NCBI GenBank assembly: GCA_910585875.1
Contig: CAJUIK010000055.1
Location: 1 to 12,619 of the forward strand
Reading direction: 5' to 3'
Length of the DNA stretch: 12,619 bases
From: an uncultured Eubacteriales bacterium
GTDB lineage: Bacteria > Bacillota > Clostridia > Oscillospirales > Butyricicoccaceae
The notes below the pieces were generated by a model. It saw only the letters and a list, made by a program, of their open reading frames with translations, was not told where the DNA came from and did no database searches. This document shows, piece after piece, positions 6,702-12,619 of this stretch. The translations under genes and the position numbers were made by a program. Each line of letters begins with the position of its first letter. Positions within the stretch are counted from its first letter, which is position 1.

Positions 6702-6746
6702 GGTTGATGTTCACTCCTTGAAAATCTATCGAAGGCGCGGGACGGT

Positions 6747-7607
6747 TTATTCTTCTCCGCCTCCGCCTCCGTCGCTCTTCCGGCCCTTCTTGCCGCCGCC
6801 GTCGCCGTCGCGCTGCTTCTGGCTCATGTATGTGAGCAGCTTTTCTTTCAGGAACTTGGGGTTTTCGCCGGACTGAATGGACATGATGCCTTCCACGATG
6901 ATCTGCTTGCAGAGCACCTCTTCCTCGTCTCTGGTCCGCAGGTTGGTGGCGATAGGCCCAAAGAGCACGTGGGCCAGGATACAGCCGTACAGCGTCGTAA
7001 TCAAGGCCGTGCCCATGTCGGCGCCCAGAGAGGAGGCGCCGCCGCCGTCCAAGCTCATGCTCTTCAGCATATTGATCAGGCCCACCAGGGTGCCCACCAT
7101 GCCGAAGGCCGGGGCCACAGAAGAGGCTTTGTCATACATACCGGCGGTGTCCTCGTGCCGGGCGGACATACACTCGATGTCGTTATCCAGAATAGCCCGG
7201 ACTTTATCCGGGTCGTTGGCGTCCACAATCAACATAATCGCCTGCTTGAAAAAGGGGTCTGATTGCTCATTCGCCTTCTCTTCCAGCGAGAGCAGGCCGT
7301 TTTTACGGGCCGTCTGGGCCAGGTCTACCAGCTGGTCGATATAATAAGTGGGGTCAAATTTTTTGGTATTCAGCAAGATGCCGAAATGCTTGGGCATAGC
7401 CGCCAAAATCTTGGCCGGGAAGCTGGCGACCACCACGGCGAACGTACAGCCAATAACGATCAAAATACTGGCCGCGTCAAAGAAGTTGATCAAATTTTTG
7501 AAACTGATCTGCAAGACCTGGGCCGCCGCAAAATCAATTTTCGTGACCATGCCGAAAAGCATAACCACAATGGCAACCAGCACGCCGACAATATATGTTA
7601 TATTCAT
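6747..7607 (-). CDS. motA: MotA, flagellar stator protein
   Basis: MotA surrounds MotB in the stator and pushes on the rotor protein FliG. The 286-residue product has four hydrophobic segments (about 5–21, 44–62, 161–180 and 199–218). The conserved block PAFGMVGTLVGL begins at P166, and the second conserved proline is P218 in LFGPIA. The cytoplasmic loop keeps the charged rotor-facing residues, R101 and E109/E110 (ARKNGLLSLEE). The last 20 residues are a Gly/Lys/Asp-rich tail ending GGGGGEE, which is not part of the family core. The ATG at 7607 is used; GGAGG lies about 14 bases upstream, a longer gap than usual, and no closer in-frame start was found. motB follows 45 bases after the stop. 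Confidence 0.97.
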   Translation of the reverse strand: MNITYIVGVLVAIVVMLFGMVTKIDFAAAQVLQISFKNLINFFDAASILIVIGCTFAVVVASFPAKILAAMPKHFGILLNTKKFDPTYYIDQLVDLAQTARKNGLLSLEEKANEQSDPFFKQAIMLIVDANDPDKVRAILDNDIECMSARHEDTAGMYDKASSVAPAFGMVGTLVGLINMLKSMSLDGGGASSLGADMGTALITTLYGCILAHVLFGPIATNLRTRDEEEVLCKQIIVEGIMSIQSGENPKFLKEKLLTYMSQKQRDGDGGGKKGRKSDGGGGGEE

Positions 7608-7670
7608 AGCGCTTATCTTTACCTCCAGCCGGGCGCGGATCAGGGCCCGTGAGATTTTTTCTCCTGTTTG

Positions 7671-7886
7671 TTAACGGTTGTCTTCTATCGTGATTTCTCT
7701 GTGGATATCCATCACTTTGGCATTGTATTCCGCGATTTTTTGAATGATTTCTTCAACGCTCTCGCGGACGAGATAATAATCATGATTCATCATAACGACT
7801 TTGGATTCTGGGATGGTTTCGATATATTCAATCTGCAAATGGTTGACGATAAATTTTTCGTGGTTGCGTTTGGTCAAAACGATCAT
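7671..7886 (-). CDS. swrD: SwrD/FlbD-family small flagellar motor-power protein
   Basis: This 71-residue protein matches the short FlbD/YlzI family found next to motA or fliL in Firmicutes and spirochetes. Family features are MIVLTKRNHEKFIVN at the start, IEYIETIPES, and the VVMMNHDYYLVRESVEEII block. In B. subtilis the equivalent SwrD is reported to raise flagellar torque, so its position directly before motA and motB fits a stator-related role. No membrane segment or signal is visible, so it is probably cytoplasmic. The ATG at 7886 has GAGGAGG seven bases upstream, one of the best ribosome sites in the window. It should not be confused with the unrelated Caulobacter transcription regulator also named FlbD. 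Confidence 0.92.
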   Translation of the reverse strand: MIVLTKRNHEKFIVNHLQIEYIETIPESKVVMMNHDYYLVRESVEEIIQKIAEYNAKVMDIHREITIEDNR

Positions 7887-7924
7887 GGCGCAGCCTCCTC
7901 TTCCAGTTTCAATGCAATCAGGCG

Positions 7925-7963
7925 GGCTTAGGCGCAGGGGACCCCGGCCCCCGCGCCTAAGCC
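7925..7963 (+). terminator. Strong GC-rich hairpin between flgE and swrD; T-run only on the plus strand
   Basis: GGCTTAGGCGC (7925–7935) and GCGCCTAAGCC (7953–7963) form a perfect 11-pair stem. A one-base bulge and four more G-C pairs (7937–7940 with 7949–7952) can close the top. On the plus strand it is followed by TTTTT, the form of an intrinsic terminator. In the operon direction (minus strand) the stem is preceded by AAAAA and followed by CGCCTGATT, with no U-run. It should therefore not end the flagellar message efficiently. It may stop antisense transcripts, or protect and shape the flgE 3' end. A smaller stem, AGCGC/GCGCT at 7970–7983, overlaps the flgE stop. Confidence 0.5.
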
Positions 7964-7975
7964 TTTTTCAGCGCG

Positions 7976-9139
7976 TTAGCGCTTCATGTTGACAAGTTCT
8001 TCGAGCATAGAGTCTGTGACGGTGATAATCCGGGTGTTGGCCTGGTAGCCGCGCTGGGTGGTGATCATGTTGGAGATCTCCTGGGCCAGGTCGGTTTTAG
8101 ACATTTCCAGGCCGCCGCTGATAATGCTTTCTTTGGCGCCTCCGTTGCGGATGGTGAACAGATCCACGGGAGCGTCTTCCTCTTCGTCCTCCCGCAGGCT
8201 ACCGTTGACTCGGCTAATACCCATTTCTTGGGCTATGCCGCCGTACAAAGTGATGGTCAGGTCGCCGGCGCCTTCGCCCACAGTATAGTAGTTGTTGCTC
8301 TCCATAGTCAGGCCGTTGGGATTGGTCACGTTTCCAAGCGCGATAGCGCCGATGACTACGCTTTGCCCAGTGTCCTTACAAACACCGCTGATCACGCCTG
8401 TAGAGGCAATGCTAATACTGCTGAACTGAGCAAAAGGCAACGCTTTTCCGTCTTCATCTGTAGCGTCCCGCAACTGCCCTTCCACATATCCTTCGCCATC
8501 TCCTTCCGTTGTCGGATAGGCCACTTGCAGAGCTCCGTTCTCCGAAGTGGTAATTCTCGGATAGCGAATGGGCACCAGCTGATCGCTGAAAACTGGGTCG
8601 CCAACTTCCCAGTCAGTTTTTTCAGGATGCTCTTGCTTTACTTGCTCAAGATTTTCCTTCGTTACCACGCCGGTACACAGGAAGCCATAAACAGTCATAC
8701 CGGCATAGTTGCTCAGATAACCGTCGGCCTTAAAGCTGATGTCGCCCACCCGGGTAAGCGTCAAGCTGGAAAGCATGGTGGCGTCTTCGGCGTTGCCTGC
8801 AAAGTTGTTGGCCATGGTTTTATCGCCCAACAGGAAAAAGCCCTGACCGTCGATCATGCAGTCGGTGGGGTTGCCGGTGGCGGCGTAGTTGCCGCTGCCC
8901 ATATCCACGTCCACCGAGCCGATGCTGGCGCCGTAGCCGATCTGAGAAGGGTTCCGGCCGCCCGCAGTGGCGGTGCCGTTGGAGCCGCCGGTGAGCTGGG
9001 TGTAAATGGCCGTCTGGAAAACGGAACGGCCCGCTTTATAGCTGTATGTGTTGATATTGGCCACATTGTTGCCGATGACGTTCAGGTTCTGCATATGGGT
9101 CTTCAAACCGGCGATGGCCGCGTACATTGCTCCTGTCAT
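7976..9139 (-). CDS. flgE: FlgE, flagellar hook protein
   Basis: FlgE polymerises into the hook outside the cell. The 387-residue product has both conserved helical ends: MYAAIAGLKTHMQNLNVIGNNVANIN at about residues 5–30 (rod/hook signature) and ISNMITTQRGYQANTRIITVTDSML near the C-terminus (about 356–379). The internal FlgE/F/G segments GQGFFLLGD (about 98–106) and STGVISGV (about 246–253) are also present. FlgE is chosen over FlgF or FlgG by length and by position between flgD and swrD. It has no signal peptide, as expected for type III export. The central part (about 150–270) is less GC-rich than the ends. Cysteines occur at 94, 155 and 254, unusual for an exported axial protein. The ATG at 9139 has GAGG seven bases upstream and a stronger AAAGGAG further out. 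Confidence 0.96.
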   Translation of the reverse strand: MTGAMYAAIAGLKTHMQNLNVIGNNVANINTYSYKAGRSVFQTAIYTQLTGGSNGTATAGGRNPSQIGYGASIGSVDVDMGSGNYAATGNPTDCMIDGQGFFLLGDKTMANNFAGNAEDATMLSSLTLTRVGDISFKADGYLSNYAGMTVYGFLCTGVVTKENLEQVKQEHPEKTDWEVGDPVFSDQLVPIRYPRITTSENGALQVAYPTTEGDGEGYVEGQLRDATDEDGKALPFAQFSSISIASTGVISGVCKDTGQSVVIGAIALGNVTNPNGLTMESNNYYTVGEGAGDLTITLYGGIAQEMGISRVNGSLREDEEEDAPVDLFTIRNGGAKESIISGGLEMSKTDLAQEISNMITTQRGYQANTRIITVTDSMLEELVNMKR

Positions 9140-9176
9140 GTTTGAGCCTCGATCTCCTTTCGATTCTGAAACAGCG

Positions 9177-9202
9177 CCGCCCGGCCCCCGTCATTCGGGC
9201 GG
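9177..9202 (-). other. Hairpin upstream of flgE
   Basis: CCGCCCG (9177–9183) and CGGGCGG (9196–9202) form a perfect 7-pair GC stem with a 12-base loop, in the 104-base gap before flgE. No T-run follows on the minus strand, so it is not a plain terminator. It lies about 38 bases before the flgE start and leaves the ribosome site free. Confidence 0.4.
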
Positions 9203-9243
9203 AGGCCAAGGCATCCAAAATCGGTCCTGCCATCTGTATGATA

Positions 9244-9630
9244 TTACAGGAAAACGGCGCCGTCAATGTTTGTGAAGATATTTTCTTTCATTTCGTCCTG
9301 GGTAATGGCGGTGATGACCTTGGCGTTGGGCACATTGATGATAAAGGCCTTGTCGGCGTCCATAGCCAAGATGTTAGCGGCCCCCTTGGCCTGGGCCCGG
9401 GCCACGCTGCCCGCCAGCTGGTCCATCAAGCGCGGCGTCACCTGGATGCCCCGCTCTTCCGCCCGGGATATGGCGTGTTTTGAAAAAGTTACGCCTGGGG
9501 CCGGCTGTTTTTTGGCCAATTCCTGCTGCAAAATCGCGCCGAATCCGGCCTGGGCCTTGGGTGCGTTCTGGGTCTTCTTCCCCTGCCCCGGCGCGGCGCC
9601 TGTCAGCTGGCCCGTCACGCGCTGGATCAT
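9244..9630 (-). CDS. Conserved flagellar operon protein (TIGR02530-like)
   Basis: This 128-residue protein resembles the small family found between flgD and flgE in many Firmicutes and spirochete flagellar operons, usually named only flagellar operon protein. The marker region is the C-terminal two-thirds, about residues 48–128: FSKHAISRAEERGI, then the LMDQLAGSVARAQAKG helix, then a beta-rich AFIINVPNAKVITAI and the final FTNIDGAVFL. The first 45 residues are polar and basic (GAAPGQGKKTQNAPKAQAGF) and probably flexible. No membrane segment or signal peptide is seen. The ATG at 9630 has GAGGTGAGG just upstream, overlapping the end of flgD, 11 bases away. I know of no established biochemical role; the location suggests a part in hook assembly, which is inference. 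Confidence 0.88.
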   Translation of the reverse strand: MIQRVTGQLTGAAPGQGKKTQNAPKAQAGFGAILQQELAKKQPAPGVTFSKHAISRAEERGIQVTPRLMDQLAGSVARAQAKGAANILAMDADKAFIINVPNAKVITAITQDEMKENIFTNIDGAVFL

Positions 9631-9641
9631 CTTACCTCACC

Positions 9642-10328
9642 TCAAACCTTTTGCGTCTCCGAAGTCTCCGGGGGGTCTGTGGGTTTGTCGCCGCCCTCCG
9701 GCGTTTCCGGGGTTTCGGGTTTGTCCGGGTTGTCCGGCCCTTCCGGCTGAGAGGGCTCCGTGGGCTTTTCAACCTCGTCCGGCTTTTCGCCTTCGCCCGG
9801 TTTCTCCGTCTCGCCCGGCTTTTCCGTCCCGTCTGTGGGCTTGTCGCCCTCCGTCGGCTTGTCTCCGTCCACGCCGGGAGTCTCTTCTTCCTCTGGCAGC
9901 TTGGGCAGGCGGCCCACCGCCATAATCTCGCTCAGCCGATAGATTGCGTCGCCGGCGAAAAGAACCTGTTCGCCGCCGGAAAAACCGGTGCCGGTGATGG
10001 TCACCACTGTCTCCTGCAGCTTGCCCTGGGCGTCGATCTGGCCGATGGTCACTTCCTTGCCCACCAGGGAGCCGGCATAGGACATGATGGTGGCGTCCGT
10101 CATATTGGTCATGGCGGTGATGGACTGCATCTGCACCATCTGGTTCATCATTTCCGAGGTGTCGGCGGTGTTGTCGATGCTCTGGTTCTGAAACTGAGCC
10201 ACCATCAGCATCAGGAAATCCTGCATATCCAGGGTGGTGTTATTTTTGCGGCTGGTGCTGTTGATGGCTTCGTTCGTCTTGTTCTGGCCTACCGTCAACA
10301 TCCCCAGATCCGCCATATAACTGCTCAT
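9642..10328 (-). CDS. flgD: FlgD, hook cap / hook assembly scaffold, with long acidic repeat tail
   Basis: FlgD caps the growing hook and lets FlgE subunits fold in. The 228-residue product has the FlgD N-terminal region, with MQDFLMLMVAQFQNQS at about residues 35–50 and MNQMVQMQSITAMTNMT at about 61–77. The SLVGKEVTIG and GTGFSGGEQ segments follow, near 87–96 and 113–120. From about residue 145 to the end it is a low-complexity Pro/Glu/Lys/Asp/Thr/Gly tail built on KPTE-, EKPGE- and ETPE-like units. That tail has no Fn3/Tudor-like fold pattern and is not part of the family core. Short Firmicutes FlgD proteins end near where the tail begins. The ATG at 10328 has AAAGGAGAG about 12 bases upstream. 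It follows fliK, as in Bacillus. Confidence 0.94.
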   Translation of the reverse strand: MSSYMADLGMLTVGQNKTNEAINSTSRKNNTTLDMQDFLMLMVAQFQNQSIDNTADTSEMMNQMVQMQSITAMTNMTDATIMSYAGSLVGKEVTIGQIDAQGKLQETVVTITGTGFSGGEQVLFAGDAIYRLSEIMAVGRLPKLPEEEETPGVDGDKPTEGDKPTDGTEKPGETEKPGEGEKPDEVEKPTEPSQPEGPDNPDKPETPETPEGGDKPTDPPETSETQKV

Positions 10329-10377
10329 CCGGTTGTTTCTCTCCTTTCAAAAAACAGTCTTTGAGGCAAAGGGCCCG

Positions 10378-11547
10378 TTAGCGCCCTTCCACAGGAGCCA
10401 GGCCCAAACGCAGCTTTTGCAGGAAATCCTGCCCGTCGTCGTTTTGCTGACGGCGCTGCTGGCGCTGCTGCTGGTTCTGGCCGTTGCGGCCGTCCTCGTT
10501 CAGGTGGTTTTGGTTCTGGCCCTCCTGAGGCTGCTGCCGCTGGATCTCCACTTCCACCCCCTGCTGCTCCCTGCCGCTGAGCAGGCTTTGCAGGTTGGCG
10601 GCGTGTTTTTCCAGCAGGCCCCGGGTCTCGCTGCTTTCGGCTGTCAAGGCCACCCGCAGGATACCCTCGGCGCTCTGGAAGATTTCCACCTTCACGCTGC
10701 CCAGATATTCCGGGTTCAAGTGGATTTCCACCTTGGTCTGTCCCTGGGCCAACGCCTGGTTCAGCGGGCCGGCGATCTGCTGGTTGATATCCGCCTTCTG
10801 GCTCTGTTCCGGCTGCTGGGCCTCGCCCACCTTGATCGGCGCGGCTTTCACATCCCGAAACACAGGCTCTGCGTTTTGGGGCAGGTCTGGGTTTTCCAGC
10901 CCTTCCTCCTCCTCGCCGCCTTGCTGGACCTGAACGGACTCAACGGGCAGGCTCTCGGCCTCCGGGGCGATTTCCGCCTGAACCGGGGTTTCCGAAACCG
11001 GCGTCTGCTGGATTTCCAGCGTCTCCTGAGGCTGGGCCTCCGTCGGCTGGAGCAGCTGCTCGGGCTGGATTTCCGCCTCCGGCAGAGCTTCCGCCGTTTG
11101 CTGCATATCGATCTGCTGACCGGGCGTCTGTTGGAATTCCGGGGAAACCAGGTTGTCCCCCTCCAGCGCCGCCGTCTGCAAAACGACCGGGGCCGACTCG
11201 GCCTGCTGAACAGGGGTTTGGAGCTGCATCAGGTAAGCGTTGGCCGCGTCGGCGGGCATAAGGCCCGTTTCCACCAGCCGCTTGACCATGGCGTGCCCGT
11301 CCTCCTCCTGAGGCTGCTGGGCCGCCGGCTGCTCCGGCTGTTCCGTCTCCTCGGGCTTTTGGTTTTTGGGCTGCTCCTTTGGGGTTTCGGCCTTTTCAGG
11401 CTGGCTCTTCTGCTCCAGCATCTTCTGGAAATCGTCTTCGGCGCCCTGGGCCTTTTTGCCCCCGACCTGGGGAACCTGGCTCTGAGCGGCCATGACCTGC
11501 ATCATCGCCATCATCCCGCTTTGGATTTGATCTGTCATCTCTCTCAC
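10378..11547 (-). CDS. fliK: FliK, hook-length control protein
   Basis: FliK is exported during hook growth, measures hook length and triggers the FlhB switch. The 389-residue product has the family layout: a long, poorly conserved, Gln/Pro/Glu-rich N-terminal part (about 1–265), and a C-terminal Flg_hook domain at about 271–339. In that domain VEIHLNPEYLGSVKVEIF and the ETRGLLEKHAANLQSLLSG helix are diagnostic. A further Gln/Asn/Arg-rich segment of 50 residues ends the protein. There is no signal peptide, consistent with type III export. The ATG at 11547 has a near-perfect AAAGGAGGTGA site. The disordered Gln-rich part evolves quickly, so family assignment rests on the C-terminal domain and on gene order. 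Confidence 0.94.
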   Translation of the reverse strand: MREMTDQIQSGMMAMMQVMAAQSQVPQVGGKKAQGAEDDFQKMLEQKSQPEKAETPKEQPKNQKPEETEQPEQPAAQQPQEEDGHAMVKRLVETGLMPADAANAYLMQLQTPVQQAESAPVVLQTAALEGDNLVSPEFQQTPGQQIDMQQTAEALPEAEIQPEQLLQPTEAQPQETLEIQQTPVSETPVQAEIAPEAESLPVESVQVQQGGEEEEGLENPDLPQNAEPVFRDVKAAPIKVGEAQQPEQSQKADINQQIAGPLNQALAQGQTKVEIHLNPEYLGSVKVEIFQSAEGILRVALTAESSETRGLLEKHAANLQSLLSGREQQGVEVEIQRQQPQEGQNQNHLNEDGRNGQNQQQRQQRRQQNDDGQDFLQKLRLGLAPVEGR

Positions 11548-11580
11548 CTCCTTTCAATGAACTGTGAATCTATTTCCAAA

Positions 11581-11596
11581 CGGCGGTTTACCGCCG
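11581..11596 (-). other. Small hairpin between fliJ and fliK
   Basis: CGGCGG (11581–11586) and CCGCCG (11591–11596) form a perfect 6-pair GC stem with a four-base loop, in the 88-base gap. On the minus strand it is followed only by TTTGG, so at most it is a weak attenuator. Confidence 0.4.
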
Positions 11597-11635
11597 ATAT
11601 GGACTGGGGATACTACAATATATGACGATCCGGTT

Positions 11636-12085
11636 TTATGCGCCTGCGGCGCTGGTTCTGGCCCGGCTGACCAGTTCGTCTATCATGGCCTCTTCGCTCT
11701 TCTGAACGGCCTTTTGATATTCGTCCAGCTTCTTTTCCTTGAGCTTTTCCAGCGACGAAGTTTCTTTTTTGGCTTCGATCATCTGGGCCCGTTTTTCTTC
11801 TTCTATTTTTTTCAGCTCTTCCAGCCTGTCTTGTTCTCGCTGGATGCGCATTTCCTGAGCCCGCAGGCCGGTTTGATAAACCGCGGCCTCGCCGATGGTC
11901 AGGCCCTCTTCCTTGCGCCGCCGGTATTCCAGGTTATAATCCCGGTAGCGTTGCTCTTCCCCGTCCACAACCCGCTCCTGCTCCCGCACCTGGGCCAGGG
12001 CGGCGCCGTGTTCGGCCTTGGCCGCGTCCAGCGCCTGCTTTTTGTAAGCGAGCACGGTGTCCAGGGAAAATCTGAATTTTTTCAT
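11636..12085 (-). CDS. fliJ: FliJ, export ATPase stalk / chaperone-escort protein
   Basis: FliJ sits in the centre of the FliI hexamer like the gamma subunit of F1-ATPase and contacts FlhA. The 149-residue product matches the family length and starts with the typical MKKFRFSLDTVLAYKKQALD. Most of the rest is charged and helical with heptad-like spacing, such as EQERVVDGEEQRYRDYNLEY and the Glu/Lys-rich EELKKIEEEKRAQMIEAKKE region. This fits the FliJ coiled-coil hairpin. The sequence is poorly conserved in the family, so the call also relies on its place directly after fliI and before fliK. The ATG at 12085 has AAGGGGG about 9 bases upstream. Confidence 0.93.
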   Translation of the reverse strand: MKKFRFSLDTVLAYKKQALDAAKAEHGAALAQVREQERVVDGEEQRYRDYNLEYRRRKEEGLTIGEAAVYQTGLRAQEMRIQREQDRLEELKKIEEEKRAQMIEAKKETSSLEKLKEKKLDEYQKAVQKSEEAMIDELVSRARTSAAGA

Positions 12086-12115
12086 GGTAACCGCCCCCTT
12101 CTGCTTTTCCTTTCC

Positions 12116-12165
12116 AAAGCCGTTTCCGGCTTTTTGCCTGTTGTCAAGGGTTTTTGCAAAAAACC
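12116..12165 (-). other. Two hairpins in the fliI–fliJ gap
   Basis: In the operon direction the first stem is GGTTTTT/AAAAACC (12165–12159 with 12155–12149, three-base loop). The second is AAAGCCG/CGGCTTT with a GAAA tetraloop (12133–12127, loop 12126–12123, 12122–12116). Both are perfect 7-pair stems in an 88-base gap. Neither is followed by a run of T on the minus strand. GAAA loops often make stable RNA hairpins, so a processing or stability role is possible but unproven. Confidence 0.45.
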
Positions 12166-12173
12166 GCCTGTTT

Positions 12174-12619
12174 TTATTTCAAAAGCTTCTCCATTTGAGA
12201 TAAACACTCCTCATAGGAAAAGGCCTCGTTGATATCCTGAGTCAAAAAGCCGTTCACCGCGTCGATTTTAGACAAGGCGAAATCCAGCTTTCGGTTTGTG
12301 CCCGGCTTATAGGCACCGATGGCCACCAGATCCGCGTTTTTCTCATAATCGCTCATAATATCCCGAATACGGGAGGCCAGCTGCCGGTGTTCCGGCGAGA
12401 CGATCTCCACCATCAGGCGGGAAATGCTGGCGCTGACGTCGATGGCCGGATAATGGTTGCTGTTGGCCAGCTGGCGAGACAGCACGATATGTCCGTCCAA
12501 AATACCGCGGACTGTATCCGCGATGGGCTCGTTGGTGTCGTCGCCTTCCACCAGCACGGTATAGACCCCGGTGATGGAGCCCCGGCTGAAATTGCCGCTG
12601 CGCTCCAGCAGCTTGGGCA
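12174..12619 (-). CDS. fliI: FliI, flagellar export ATPase (C-terminal part, cut by window edge)
   Basis: FliI is the hexameric ATPase at the base of the flagellar export apparatus. About 147 C-terminal residues are in the window, roughly a third of a usual protein of about 440. The reading frame is open to the window edge, with the visible part beginning PKLLERSGNFSRGSITGVYT. The conserved type III/F1 ATPase segment LVEGDDTNEPIADTVRGILD is present, followed by GHIVLSR, NHYPAIDVSASISRLM and GAYKPG. The Arg in SISR aligns with the arginine finger of F1-alpha (SVSR), by family knowledge. The Walker A and B motifs lie outside the window. A GTG at 12557 within this stretch is an internal codon, not a start. 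fliJ follows 88 bases after the TAA stop. Confidence 0.96.
   Translation of the reverse strand, partial: PKLLERSGNFSRGSITGVYTVLVEGDDTNEPIADTVRGILDGHIVLSRQLANSNHYPAIDVSASISRLMVEIVSPEHRQLASRIRDIMSDYEKNADLVAIGAYKPGTNRKLDFALSKIDAVNGFLTQDINEAFSYEECLSQMEKLLK

Noticed and set aside
6680..6702. A5–A6 tracts at the start of motB as a phase-variation or frameshift site
   Set aside because: The tracts are short (five and six A, broken by G) and the gene is intact; nothing indicates programmed slippage.
9036..9266. Possible small gene upstream of and overlapping flgE on the minus strand
   Set aside because: It runs into flgE in another frame, has no ribosome site and no recognisable product.
10333..11625. 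Long plus-strand open frame of 430 codons opposite fliK
   Set aside because: Its Leu/Arg-rich low-complexity product is the mirror of the Gln/Pro-rich fliK coding strand; no domain or ribosome site.
12135..12150. TTGACA in the fliI–fliJ gap as a -35 promoter box
   Set aside because: No TATAAT-like sequence lies 16–18 bases downstream; the expected position falls in the GC-rich hairpin.
1..12619. Mobile elements, CRISPR arrays, tRNA or rRNA genes, defence genes
   Set aside because: The whole window is accounted for by one syntenic flagellar operon; no transposase, spacer-repeat pattern or RNA gene was found.

Overview
The window is a continuous run of flagellar genes, all on the minus strand. 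In transcription order it runs fliI (C-terminal part) – fliJ – fliK – flgD – TIGR02530-type flagellar operon gene – flgE – swrD/flbD – motA – motB – fliM – fliY – cheY – fliO – fliP – fliQ – fliR – flhB (N-terminal part). This is the core of the large fla/che operon of Firmicutes. Three things point to a flagellated member of the Clostridia: the CheC–FliN fusion FliY, cheY next to fliO, and swrD-motA-motB embedded in the operon. Strong AGGAGG-type ribosome sites and moderately GC-rich DNA (hand-counted 60-base segments range from about 45 to 73 % GC) are compatible with a gut Lachnospiraceae- or Oscillospiraceae-like organism. The family-level guess is inference.

Layout by function, in transcription order. 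Positions 12619–11636: export ATPase FliI and its stalk partner FliJ. Positions 11547–9244: hook-length ruler FliK, hook cap FlgD and a small conserved hook-operon protein. Positions 9139–7976: hook protein FlgE. Positions 7886–5871: SwrD and the stator MotA/MotB. Positions 5843–2857: switch proteins FliM and FliY, and the signal protein CheY. Positions 2850–1: the export-gate membrane proteins FliO, FliP, FliQ, FliR and FlhB. Gaps are 5 to 156 bases. No transcription terminator facing the operon and no convincing promoter was seen, so it looks like one long transcript that starts and ends outside the window.

The genes are individually ordinary, but several details are not. FliY carries three copies of a peptide (KLSQEEIERLMSG) that closely resembles the CheY-P-binding N-terminus of FliM. 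They sit about 33–34 residues apart in a Pro/Ala linker between its phosphatase and rotor domains, instead of at the N-terminus. Both CheC-type phosphatase sites of FliY look intact. fliL is absent from its usual place between motB and fliM. FlgD ends in a long Pro/Glu/Lys repeat tail. The centre of flgE has a different base composition from its ends. Several gaps hold hairpins, and the strongest lies between flgE and swrD. flhB and motB use TTG and GTG starts respectively.
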